Origin: Pseudomonas sp. BGr12
Lineage (GTDB): Bacteria > Pseudomonadota > Gammaproteobacteria > Pseudomonadales > Pseudomonadaceae
Direction of reading: 5' to 3'
Assembly: GCF_030272895.1 (NCBI RefSeq)
Contig: NZ_JALRNF010000010.1
Span: forward strand, 62,001-126,000
Length of the DNA: 64,000 nucleotides
The translations under genes and the position numbers were made by a program. The notes beneath the pieces are model-generated. The model did not search any database and was not told the DNA's origin. It saw only the letters and a program-made list of their open reading frames with translations. Numbering within the stretch: the first letter of the stretch is position 1; each line of letters starts with the position of its first letter. Positions 49,462 through 59,500 of the stretch are shown here, piece after piece.

Positions 49462-51483
49462 TCATTCGCCCTGGGCAACCGGGGCGTCCACAGGTTCAAT
49501 CGTATCCTGCCGGACCATGGCGCCAAACTGCTGAATCATCTGCTGGATGAGCGGATCGGCGTGAATCGATGCCTCGGCCTCGCCCTGGCGCTCGGCACGC
49601 TTGCGGGCCGCCGCCTGGGCCGGGGTTTCCTGCTCCGGGCGAATCAGCTCGATGGACAACCTGAGTGTGCGCCCGAAGTGCTGGTTCAGGGCCTCGTTCA
49701 GGCGCCGCTGCTGGGTGGCGTTGAACAGGGCGCTGTGGGCCGGGTCCAGGTGCAGCAGCCAGTCATCGCCCTGCGCAGCCATCAGCGTACAGTTGGCGGC
49801 GATACTGCCGGTCATCCCGGAAATCGGCAACTGCGGGAATAATTCCAGCCATTGCAAGGCCAGGCCGGTGGCCGGCTGGGCGGCCGGCAACGGCTCGGGT
49901 TCGGCGACCGGCGCAGCCTCGTGCACATGCTCGATGGCCAGTTCATCCAGATAACTGTAGCTGGCCGGATCCATGTCCGGCTCGTAATAGTCTTCATCCA
50001 GCGGCGGTTCGTCGTCACGGTCCATGCCCGCCGGGCTGTAACCCATATCGTCGTGCGGCGGCTCGACCTGGCGAACACTGGCCTGGACTTGCGCCGGTGC
50101 CGGTTGCGGCGCCTCAGGTTCAGGTTCAGGCTCAGGCTCAGGCTCGACAACAGGCGGCGCCTCGACAGGATCGTTCCAGGGCAGATCGACAACCGGCTCG
50201 GGCGCTTGCGGCGCCACCTCGACCGGCTCAGGTTCGGCAACGTCTTGCGCGACAGGAGCGGTCGGGGCAGGTGCAGCCACCGGCGCAGCGATCACCGCTG
50301 GCGCAGCCGGGCTGGCTGCTGCCACCTTGCTCGCAGAATCAGCTGTGGCCTGGCTGATCCCCACCGGCTTTAGTACCGGCGTCGGTGCGTCAGTGGTATC
50401 AGCGGGACGGAACGCCAGCATGCGCAACAGGACCATCTCGAAACCACCACGAGGATCCGGCGCCAGCGGCAGGTCGCGACGACCGATCAGGCCCATCTGG
50501 TAATAGAACTGTACGTCTTCGGCCGGCAGCGCCTGGGCCAGGGCCAGTACCCGCTCACGGTCGCCCTGGCCGTTGTCGACCGCCTCGGGCAAGGCCTGGG
50601 CGATGGCCACGCGGTGCAGCACGTTGAGCATCTCGGCCAGCACGCCGTTCCAGTCCGGCCCCTGCTCGGCCAGTTGCCGCACCGCCTCGAGCAAGCTTCG
50701 GGCATCGCCTTCGAGCAAGGCCTGCAACACGCCATAGACCTGGCCGTGATCGAGCGTACCGAGCATGGCCCGTACATCCGCAGCCAGCACCTTGCCCTCA
50801 CCGAAGGCAATGGCCTGGTCGGTCAGGCTCATGGCATCACGCATGGAGCCGTCGGCGGCGCGGCCCAGCAACCACAGGGCATCGTCTTCGAACGGAACGT
50901 TCTCGGCCGCCAGCACATGGCTCAGGTGCTCGACCACCCGCTCGGGGGTCATGTTCTTCAGGGAGAACTGCAGGCAGCGCGACAGGATCGTGGCCGGCAG
51001 CTTTTGCGGGTCAGTGGTGGCCAGGATGAACTTGACGTAGGGCGGCGGCTCTTCCAGCGTCTTGAGCAAGGCGTTGAACGAGTGGCTGGAGAGCATGTGC
51101 ACTTCGTCGATCAGGTAGACCTTGAAGCGCCCGCGGCTTGGTGCGTACTGCACGTTATCGAGCAGTTCGCGAGTGTCCTCGACCTTGGTGCGACTGGCGG
51201 CGTCGATCTCGATCAGGTCGACGAAACGGCCCTCGTCGATCTCCCGGCACACCGAACAGGTGCCACAGGGGGTAGAGGTGATACCGGTCTCGCAGTTCAG
51301 GCACTTGGCGATGATCCGCGCAATGGTGGTCTTGCCCACGCCGCGGGTACCGGTGAACAGGTAGGCATGGTGCAGGCGCTGATTATCCAGCGCATTGATC
51401 AGAGCCTTGAGCACATGGGTCTGGCCGACCATTTCGCGGAACGAGCGCGGACGCCATTTACGTGCAAGAACCTGATAACTCAT
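49462..51483 (-). CDS. dnaX: DNA polymerase III subunits tau/gamma
   Basis: A 673-residue clamp-loader ATPase. The P-loop GTRGVGKTT is near residue 45, followed by a four-Cys zinc module (CLNCETGITSTPCGTCSVC), the DEVH-type Walker B (YLIDEVHMLS) and a sensor region. From about 380 to 540 it is low-complexity Pro/Ala/Glu/Val including a (PE)n run, then a conserved C-terminal domain that in tau binds the polymerase and DnaB. No slippery A-run for gamma frameshifting was seen. Confidence 0.96.
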   Translation of the reverse strand: MSYQVLARKWRPRSFREMVGQTHVLKALINALDNQRLHHAYLFTGTRGVGKTTIARIIAKCLNCETGITSTPCGTCSVCREIDEGRFVDLIEIDAASRTKVEDTRELLDNVQYAPSRGRFKVYLIDEVHMLSSHSFNALLKTLEEPPPYVKFILATTDPQKLPATILSRCLQFSLKNMTPERVVEHLSHVLAAENVPFEDDALWLLGRAADGSMRDAMSLTDQAIAFGEGKVLAADVRAMLGTLDHGQVYGVLQALLEGDARSLLEAVRQLAEQGPDWNGVLAEMLNVLHRVAIAQALPEAVDNGQGDRERVLALAQALPAEDVQFYYQMGLIGRRDLPLAPDPRGGFEMVLLRMLAFRPADTTDAPTPVLKPVGISQATADSASKVAAASPAAPAVIAAPVAAPAPTAPVAQDVAEPEPVEVAPQAPEPVVDLPWNDPVEAPPVVEPEPEPEPEPEAPQPAPAQVQASVRQVEPPHDDMGYSPAGMDRDDEPPLDEDYYEPDMDPASYSYLDELAIEHVHEAAPVAEPEPLPAAQPATGLALQWLELFPQLPISGMTGSIAANCTLMAAQGDDWLLHLDPAHSALFNATQQRRLNEALNQHFGRTLRLSIELIRPEQETPAQAAARKRAERQGEAEASIHADPLIQQMIQQFGAMVRQDTIEPVDAPVAQGE

Positions 51484-51630
51484 CGAAAACCGTCGCGACT
51501 GGCAAGCTGAAGACCGCTAATCGTAGCGGAGCGGGGGCAAAATTGCATCTGCCGATCTTTGCCCGGACGCTGGAACATACCGGCTCCGGGGATCAGGGAG
51601 GACGCCAGCCTCCCCTGCCCCCTTCACGAA

Positions 51631-54600
51631 TCAGCCATCACCCCGCGCCGCCGTCGATGGCTCGACCGGCAGCCCCATTGCCTCGCGCGTCAACTGCATC
51701 ATCAAGGCATCTTCGTCCAGCGCCTGCTGGATGTGCCGCGCATTGGCGCGACGCTCACGCTCGGCCGCGGGCAAGGCCACCTCGCGCAAGCGCTGCAGTT
51801 CCTCACGCTCGGCGAAGCGGGCTTCCAGCGCATGCCAGGCATCGGCATGGCGCAAACGCAAGTACTGCCCCCACACACCTTGATGGGCGAGAAAATGTGC
51901 CAGTTCGGCCGGCTGCCCCTCACGGACATACTCCTCGGCTTCGGCGATGTGCTCCTGGGTAATGCCCAAGTCGCCAAAGTCCGTGGTCTGTCTGTAGCCA
52001 GGAAGCCCGAGCCGTTCGTGCAGTGCCTGGCGAAACGCCAGCTGGACGTCCTCCTGGAGGGCCCACCACTCGGGCTGCGACTGGATGAGTGCCGTCAGAT
52101 AGCGTTCCAGGCGACTCAGGTTGAACTGCGAACGGGCGAACCCGATCAGTCGCTCGGGTGTTTGCGTCTGCAGGCTGTCGACCAGGGCCCGGTAGCCCTG
52201 GGTGCGCATTTCCAGGGCACTGAATACCCACAAAGGTTCTCTGCCCAGCATTTGCGGGTCCTCGACGAACAGGAACAAGTCATGCCCCAGGTCGCTGTCT
52301 ACGGCCACCTCAAGCACGGCCTGCACCCGTTCACGCAGTTCCTCGCGCAGCCCACGGGCTTCGGCCATGCCGGCAAGCCGCTCAAGCAGGGTCAGCAACG
52401 GCTGGGCGCGGGGCTCGCGCTGCAGTACCCGCCAATAGTTGGAGAGTTGCTGATAAATCTCCCGAGGCGCAGCCCAGTACTGCTCGCCCGAATAGCGAAG
52501 CAGTGGGATCGACGCGGGCCTGGCAAGGCCCTGGCGAGCCAGCAGGCGGCGCTGCTGGGCTTCGGGCAACGGGTTGCCCTCCAGATGCACTCGTCGCAAA
52601 AAGCCCCGGGGCTCTTCGAAAAATTGCTCAGGCAGGTGACTGATGCGATTGTCACGCAGATCGAGCGCCTCAAGCGCTGCCTGGTCCCAGAACCCCACCG
52701 GCAGTTGTTCGATTCCGGTATTGCGCAATTGCATGACACGCAGGTGGGTCATACGGCTGAGGTCGGGGGCCTGGCTCAGTGGATTGCCCGTCAGGTCCAG
52801 CGTCTCCAGCCCCCACATGTTCGCCATGCGCCTGGCACCCGCTTCATCCAGGGTAATGCGGTTGCCGCGCAGGCGCAGGTGGCGCAGCGTCAGGCGCCGT
52901 TCGAGACCATCCGGCACGCGGGTCAAGGCATTGCCGGACAGATCGAGAAAACGCAAGCGGCCAAACTGTTCGAAAAAGCCGGGGGTGATGCTGTTCAACC
53001 GCGCGCCGGACAGGTCCAGTTCGACAATATGGCTGAAATCGATCGACTCCAGTGAAGGCAGCGCCCCCACGTGCAAATCGCCCAGGAACAGCGAATAGCC
53101 CAGCCGCTGGCCCAGCGGCGTGTGGATGGCCGTTACCTGGCGCCGCCAGGCACCGAGCAGACGATTGGCGAAAAGCTGGCGGCTGTCGGCCTGATAGCGG
53201 CTGCCGGGCTGTGCCTGCCAGTGCTGCAGCGTGCCACGCAGGCGCTGCAATTCATCCCGGCGACGCTGCAACAGTGCCCGGGCCGCAGCCGGGCGGGCAC
53301 GGTAAGGCTCTAGAAAGGCAGTAATATCCTCAGCAGAAAAGTCCGGATAGAGCTCCAGTATTTCTTCTTCAATGGACCGCTGCGCTACCGCCAGCACACC
53401 CCGGCCGCTCAATGCATAGCCCAAGCGGCCGTCGGCCAGTCGTTGCAGCGGCGTCCACCAGCGCTGCCCGGCCTCACCCAGCACCCGCCTGGCCAGGTCC
53501 CGCTGCTGGCTGATTTGCACGCCAAGCTGGCGGCGCAGGTCCTGCAGATGTACCTGCGGTGCAAAGCCGGCCAGCTCACGCGCCAGTTCAAGCAGGTCTC
53601 GGGCAGGCGCATCAGGCTGCTGGCTGTCGATATAGCGCCTTCCCCTTCTGATCAGTTCCCGGCTTTGAGGGACGGCTTGAGTATCGGCGATGTGCAGTTT
53701 GAGCGAGGGGGGCCACTGCGGGTCTTCCATCAGCGCATGCAGCAGCAGACGGTCGCAGTCGGCATTGGCCATCTGCGGCCAGAAAAACCCTTCGAGGGCG
53801 CGATCGAGCCGCGATTCGCGCAACGCCTGACGTGCCTGCCGGGCAAGGCGCATCGGCAGGCGGACTTCGCTGTCCATGGCCAGGCGCTCGGTGGCCGTTG
53901 CACCCGCTTCGATTTCTTCGGCAATGGCCGGCGCCAACCCAGGGAAATCACGGGTCAGCACCGACCTTGCGGCCGGTCGCTCCAGCGTCATGCAATGCTC
54001 AAAGAATCCTTGCCAGTTTTCCTGCAGCCACCGCTGCATCTGCTCACCCAGCCTTGCGGCATCCCCCTCGGCAAGCGCTTCACTCGCCATGGACTGCAAC
54101 AAGCGCCAGACCAGCACATCGTCAGCTACCTCCGAAGACGTTCGCAACTGCTCGTCCAGGCCTTGCAGGCGCCTTTGCAAACGCACCCTGGCGAAGGCTT
54201 CACGCAATGCACCAGCGGGTGTGCGCTGCTGCAGATGCCATTGACGCAGTTGCGCTTCATCGGTGCCGCTGATGGCCAGCAACGCGGTGACTTCCTCGTC
54301 GCTGAAATCATCGACACTGTGGCCCAGGCGTCGAAACAGGTATTGGCTGCCCTGCCACTGTCGCGGACTGTCAAAACGACTGCGCCAGGCCCCCTGGCCA
54401 TTGTGTTCGAGCGCCGGGACCCAGGCGTCGTCACGGACCGGGTGCCGAACGCGCCAGGTCCCGGCGTCGGCCGTTTGCTCGACACGATAGTAACTACCGT
54501 CGATACGAACAAATTGTTGCCCGTCCACCAGGTAGATGCCCTGCCCGGACGGTGTACCTGCCAGCGCAGGGTCCAGCTGCACCGCATAAGGTGCCAGGTC

Positions 54601-56139
54601 GGGGTTGCACAGGCGCTGGGTGCCATTGTCCAGGCGCACCAGGGCCAGACGCCTGAACAAGGTCGAATTGCGCACCAATGTGGCCGCCCCGGCAACCACA
54701 ACCGCGCCCGCCGCCAACCCGGCGACCTCGCCCACCACCTGCGTCAGGCATTTCAAGGCCTCGTGGCGATCGCCTTCTGCCCAGTCTTCCAGGCCGACAA
54801 AGACCTCGCCCATCAACTGTGCCACCACCACTCCGAACAATGCCTGGCCAACGCCCGGCACAATGAAGGCGGCCAACCCCAGCACATCCATGCCCAGGGC
54901 CAATGCCTTGTCCAGGGTTGCCTGGCGCTCAGCGGCTTCCAGTTCGGCCGTCGGCACAGCCAGGAAACGTCCATCATCCTTGAGCAGGCTCAGGCGCTCG
55001 TCGAACAGCTCATCGAACAGGTCGGCCCGGCGAAGAGGACCATCCAGTGACAAGGACGGTGCTTCCAGCCGCACCCTCCGGCCGTCTTGTTGCTGAAAAA
55101 GCCGGCGCGCCAACTGCTGGTGAAAGGCAGGCCACTGGCGCCGCGTCACGAAACGCAGGAAGAAACGCTGATAATGGTCGTTGGCCAACCGGCTGGCCAG
55201 GTCCGCTTCGAACTCACGCCAGCCGGAATACTCCTTGAGCGGGCACTGTGGATCCTCGGGAATATGCACAATCAGCCTGGCCCAGGGTTGCTCGATTCCA
55301 GCCAGGTGTCCCACCGGTTGCAGGCTGAACTCGAACAGGCTGATCCCGTTCAATGCAAAGCCGGCAAGCTTCAGGCGCTTGTAACGCAGCGCCAGGCCCT
55401 GCTCGTTGATCCCGCGCTTTTGCTCGCTGACATCGAGCATGTGCTGGTGCGCTGCCGTACCGAGCGTGCCGCGGATCCGCGCCAGATGGGCATCGACCTG
55501 CAGCGCGTAACGATCACAGGCCTTGAACAGATCACGTGTCGACTGGGGTATCCCGGCGTTCCCGTCAGGATTGAACACCCCGTCGATATGCCGCTGGTAC
55601 TGACCACCCAGATCGAGTTCGCGGCACAAGGCAATGAACGCCACGACATCGACTCCACCCAGCGGCCTGCCCTTGCGAAGGAACTGTGACGAGCGACTTA
55701 CCACACTGCCGGACGCGGCCTGGCTCGGGGTGAAGTTATGCAACGCGGCCTGCAGCAGATCCTGCTGGATATAGCTGCGCTTCCAGACGGGTCGATAGAT
55801 CGGCAGGGTAAAACCATCCAGGTGCATGTCCCCGCGCTCGAAGCGATCCGTTGCCTCGGAAAGCCGTGTGCCGAAGCGACGCTTGAGCGCCGCCGAGAAG
55901 CGTGGCGCGGCGAATGCCTGGATTGATCGCAGCGGTGCCAGCAACCGGGTGCGTGCCGCGCGGCTCGCCTCGCTGGCACGCATGCTGGCCGCCAGTTGCG
56001 CCAACAGCACAGGCGGGGCCTGGCGTAACCAGTCCGGCATTTGCTGGCGCAGGAAATCAAGATTGAAGCTGGCCGAAGAAAAATCTCCGGCAGGTGCCGT
56101 ATTCAAGCCCGGCGCCTGTACGTGCTCAGGTGTAGACAT
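51631..56139 (-). CDS. Giant LRR protein with degenerate NEL (E3 ubiquitin ligase) domain
   Basis: A 1502-residue protein. The N-terminal ~1000 residues resemble the dermonecrotic-toxin-like region (DUF6543 type) of large Pseudomonas proteins, with LLQAALHNF, CRELDLGGQYQRHI and a hydrophobic pair of segments near 416-490. Leucine-rich repeats follow at about 1030-1210 (LRFLDLSGNALTRVP), then a NEL-like C-terminal domain. At the catalytic position the active paralogue at 56523 has CGD; here it reads LGR (Leu1298), so ligase activity should be absent. NEL proteins act on host ubiquitin in eukaryotic cells. It lies between dnaX and ffs. Function inferred; it could be a pseudo-enzyme or a binding partner. 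Confidence 0.8.
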   Translation of the reverse strand: MSTPEHVQAPGLNTAPAGDFSSASFNLDFLRQQMPDWLRQAPPVLLAQLAASMRASEASRAARTRLLAPLRSIQAFAAPRFSAALKRRFGTRLSEATDRFERGDMHLDGFTLPIYRPVWKRSYIQQDLLQAALHNFTPSQAASGSVVSRSSQFLRKGRPLGGVDVVAFIALCRELDLGGQYQRHIDGVFNPDGNAGIPQSTRDLFKACDRYALQVDAHLARIRGTLGTAAHQHMLDVSEQKRGINEQGLALRYKRLKLAGFALNGISLFEFSLQPVGHLAGIEQPWARLIVHIPEDPQCPLKEYSGWREFEADLASRLANDHYQRFFLRFVTRRQWPAFHQQLARRLFQQQDGRRVRLEAPSLSLDGPLRRADLFDELFDERLSLLKDDGRFLAVPTAELEAAERQATLDKALALGMDVLGLAAFIVPGVGQALFGVVVAQLMGEVFVGLEDWAEGDRHEALKCLTQVVGEVAGLAAGAVVVAGAATLVRNSTLFRRLALVRLDNGTQRLCNPDLAPYAVQLDPALAGTPSGQGIYLVDGQQFVRIDGSYYRVEQTADAGTWRVRHPVRDDAWVPALEHNGQGAWRSRFDSPRQWQGSQYLFRRLGHSVDDFSDEEVTALLAISGTDEAQLRQWHLQQRTPAGALREAFARVRLQRRLQGLDEQLRTSSEVADDVLVWRLLQSMASEALAEGDAARLGEQMQRWLQENWQGFFEHCMTLERPAARSVLTRDFPGLAPAIAEEIEAGATATERLAMDSEVRLPMRLARQARQALRESRLDRALEGFFWPQMANADCDRLLLHALMEDPQWPPSLKLHIADTQAVPQSRELIRRGRRYIDSQQPDAPARDLLELARELAGFAPQVHLQDLRRQLGVQISQQRDLARRVLGEAGQRWWTPLQRLADGRLGYALSGRGVLAVAQRSIEEEILELYPDFSAEDITAFLEPYRARPAAARALLQRRRDELQRLRGTLQHWQAQPGSRYQADSRQLFANRLLGAWRRQVTAIHTPLGQRLGYSLFLGDLHVGALPSLESIDFSHIVELDLSGARLNSITPGFFEQFGRLRFLDLSGNALTRVPDGLERRLTLRHLRLRGNRITLDEAGARRMANMWGLETLDLTGNPLSQAPDLSRMTHLRVMQLRNTGIEQLPVGFWDQAALEALDLRDNRISHLPEQFFEEPRGFLRRVHLEGNPLPEAQQRRLLARQGLARPASIPLLRYSGEQYWAAPREIYQQLSNYWRVLQREPRAQPLLTLLERLAGMAEARGLREELRERVQAVLEVAVDSDLGHDLFLFVEDPQMLGREPLWVFSALEMRTQGYRALVDSLQTQTPERLIGFARSQFNLSRLERYLTALIQSQPEWWALQEDVQLAFRQALHERLGLPGYRQTTDFGDLGITQEHIAEAEEYVREGQPAELAHFLAHQGVWGQYLRLRHADAWHALEARFAEREELQRLREVALPAAERERRANARHIQQALDEDALMMQLTREAMGLPVEPSTAARGDG

Positions 56140-56327
56140 GGCCGCTCTCCCTGTAGGTCCATGTCACAGACACTACGGGCTGGCCAATCGATTGCTGCGG
56201 TACAAGAATATTGCCAGGCGATGGACGAGTGCCGACAGTCATGCACGCGCAGGCAACTTGCAGGGCAATGCTATCGAAGTACAGAACAGGAGAGAGATAC
56301 TGAGCGCCATCAGGCGTAATGGGTGGC

Positions 56328-56431
56328 GGCCCCACCAGCCACACCCCGGCACTCGATGTTCCCGCTATGGCTGCTCCCTTCCGGGCCTGACCAGGTTAAC
56401 GGGTAATCAATGCGGGGGGACCGATGGGGCC
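56328..56431 (-). ncRNA. ffs: Signal recognition particle 4.5S RNA
   Basis: On the minus strand the conserved SRP core CTGGTCAGGCCCGGAAGG followed by GAGCAGCC is present, which forms the Ffh-binding apical hairpin with the GGAA tetraloop. The ends pair as GGCCCC (5', 56431) with GGGGCC (3', 56328), closing a long rod of about 104 nt. ffs lies near dnaX and ligA in P. aeruginosa too. Confidence 0.94.
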
Positions 56432-56522
56432 ACCATAACGCAGCTCATCTGGCGATGAGCCGCGCCATTGTACCGGCATCAAGCCAAGTTACAACCCTTA
56501 ATTGATAAAAACTCATCATTAC

Positions 56523-59500
56523 TCAATGACTTGGCGATTGCCCGGGCTTTTGCGCCCGCTCCGCCAGTGTCAGCTCATGCACCAGGTCGTCGAACGCCCG
56601 CTGCCGTGCCGCACTGATACGTTGCACCTCGCGGTAGTACTGGCTATCGCGCACCTCGGCCCATTCCAGCTGCCGACGGAACGGTGCATCCATGGCCGTG
56701 AAGCGCGCCGCGTACCGGGTGCGCAGGAACTGCTGCCAGAAATCACGCGACTCAATGAAGCGAGGCAGCAGCACAGTCTGCTCATCCGCCAGCACCTGAG
56801 CCTGCGCCTGATCGATCGAAGTTTGCGTCACTCCGGCCCAATCGGGGTACAGCATCGCTCGCGGCTGCCCGGGCAACTCCAGAGCGCGGGCCAGCGCCAG
56901 GCGATAGACCAGGCGAACTTCCACCTGGTCGCGCGCCCGATCCGCCAGCAGTGGCCTGCTTGCCAGCTCTTCATCGGCGAAGGCGTCAAGGCGCTCAAGG
57001 CGAAACAACCCCAGGGCCAGGTCGAGCAGGGGCGCGCCGTCATGGGCATCGAGCGCCTGGGCGCCCGCCTTGTGCACCAGCATGCGTACCTCAAGGGCAC
57101 TGAAGTGCAGCGCCACGCTATCGCCACAGGTGACATCGCTGGCCGCCAGGTCGAAGAGTTCTCCGCGCAGTCGAGCACTGCTCCAGGCCTCATCGAACAA
57201 TGCCCAGACCCGTCGCTGCAGGTCGTCTCGGGCCAACCTGTAATCGGCCGTTTCACCGAGACGGGCAAGCAGGTCGAAGAATGCCGGTGCGCCGCTTTCA
57301 TGCTCCAGCGTCGCCCACTGCTGCGCCCGCTGCCCGCGAATGTCCCCGGTCAACAACTCAAGCCAGTAGTATCTCGCTTGCTGGAGAGCAGGATGACGCT
57401 CCGTCAGGCCACCCAGATTGGCACCGGTACGCAATGCATAATCCTGAAGCATACGCAGGCTGTCGGCTTGCAGCGGGTTATCCGCCAGCAGCACGCAGTG
57501 CGCCCGGACACGTGGGATGCTGGCCAGTTCCATCGGCAACACTGCGATCCGGTTGTCGCGCAGGTCGGCCAACTCCAGCAGCCCCCGGGTCACCAGGCCC
57601 GACGGCAAGGTTTCGAGTTGACAGCCTTGCAGTTGCACCCGCCGCAGCAAGGGCATGCCCCCCAGGTCAGGGGCAACGGTCAGCGGGTTGTCGGCAAGGG
57701 TCAGCACTTCCAGGCGTGCCAGACCTGCCAGCAGGTACTGTGGCTGCCCGGCAAGACTCAAGCGGTTATGCGCCAGGTTAAGGGATTTCAACGCCGTCCG
57801 CGATACGATCCCGTCAGGCAAGCGCTCCAGCCTGTTGTGATCGAGCGACAGGTGCTGAAGGTCGGGAAACTGCCCGAAAAACCCCTCGGGCACGCTGGAC
57901 AAGTCCATGTCGGTCAACGTCAGCTCGACCACCGACTCGAACGAGCAATCCTCCAGCGCCGGCAGTTCACCAATCCGCGCACCACGAAAATCCAGGCGCA
58001 AACCATAGGCTACACCTTGCGCATCGTAGGCACGTTCTGACTGGCGGCTCCAGGCCCGGTGGATCTTTCGACTCACTCGCTTGCGTGCCTCAAGCAGCTC
58101 AAGCCCGTCAGCGTCGGCCTCCCAACTGCGCAGGGTGGCCTCAAGCACAGTGAGTTCATGCTTGCGCTGGGCCAGGTAGTCGCCAAGGGACAGGCCTCGC
58201 TCCTGCACGTCCACTACCAATGCGTCGATTTCGCCATCGCTCATCCCCGGATATAGCGCCCGCACCTGCCCGGAGCGCGAGGGATGGATGGCCGCCAGCC
58301 GCCCTCTCCCGCTCAGGGCATAGCCAATCCTGCCATCTGCGAGCAGCCCAGGCGCACGCCACCAGGGCACCTCCATCTGCAGGCCAAGCAGCTGTGCACA
58401 CTGCCTGCGCTGCATGAGTGCGCGGCTCGCCAGTTGCTCACCCAGGTTTTGCGCATTCTCCAACTGCGTTTGCAACGATAGGGGAAGTGCGCGGAAAAGG
58501 TTTTCAAGGACATTGCCATGCCCCCTGGCAACGTCCTCGAGTGACGCCGAGGAAATGGACAGCACCTCTCCCGCCGGCCAACCCGGCAATTGCGGCACAA
58601 GGTGGACTGCCAGGCGAGCGGTATCCACGCCTGCCGTCGCGGGCGGGAGGAAGCCTAGCAAGGCACGACCCAGGCGCAGTTCCCGCTGCATCCGTGTGGC
58701 CTTTTCGACAAGTGTTGCGGGCAATAACCCACGACGGGCAATGAATTGCCGCTCGATATCCGTCGCCGATTCAGTCAACTGGTGAACGGCTCGCGGGGAC
58801 AGTTGTGCAAAACTGCTGCGCAACAACAGCGTCGACCTGGAGGACACTTCGGCGACGGGCAACCGCACGCTAACGAGTTGCTCGAACGCATCGGCCAGCA
58901 ATGCGGGTACGGGCGAATGCTCCAGTATCACCTGTCGAAGCGCATCAGAGTCATATCCGCTCGCTGCCAGCACCTGGCCAACCCGGTAATCGGAAAGCCC
59001 CTCGGCATAGTGTCCAAGACGCCTGGCCAGCGCCACCGGATCGGTCCACTGCCAGGGTGATTCGCCCTCGTGCAACCAACCGCCATCGCCGTTGTGCACC
59101 AACGGCGGCGCGTAACGCTGATGAACATCGGCCGGCTGGATCCGCCAGCCCTCCTGCCCCCTGGCAACGGCGTAGTTGCCTCCACGGTGGCGCAGGAACG
59201 AACGCCCCGCGAAGTCGAACAAGCCCGGATGTTCACCCGGCACCCCCGACCCACTCGAGCTAGGCTGACGATAGGCAGACAACTCTGGATGCCATAGACG
59301 CGCCTCACCACTGTCCAGACGTACCACGTGCAGCTGGCCCATGAATCCCGAGGCGCGCAGCAGGCCTTGCGCGGCCAGCCCCAACGTCCCCAATGCTACG
59401 ACACCGGCCACCTGCTCCAGGGCTCGTTCCAGGTGTTCTATCGCTTCCTCATGATGATCCGCACGCCAGGCATGGAAGCCTTCGTACACCTCGTGGGCCA

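Noticed and set aside
49462..51483. Programmed frameshift producing the gamma form of DnaX
   Set aside because: No A-rich slippery heptamer with a following hairpin was recognised in the middle of the gene.
51596..51614. Terminator after the 51631 gene
   Set aside because: GGGAGG/CCTCCC forms only a 6-bp stem with no T-tract on the relevant strand; not strong enough to annotate.
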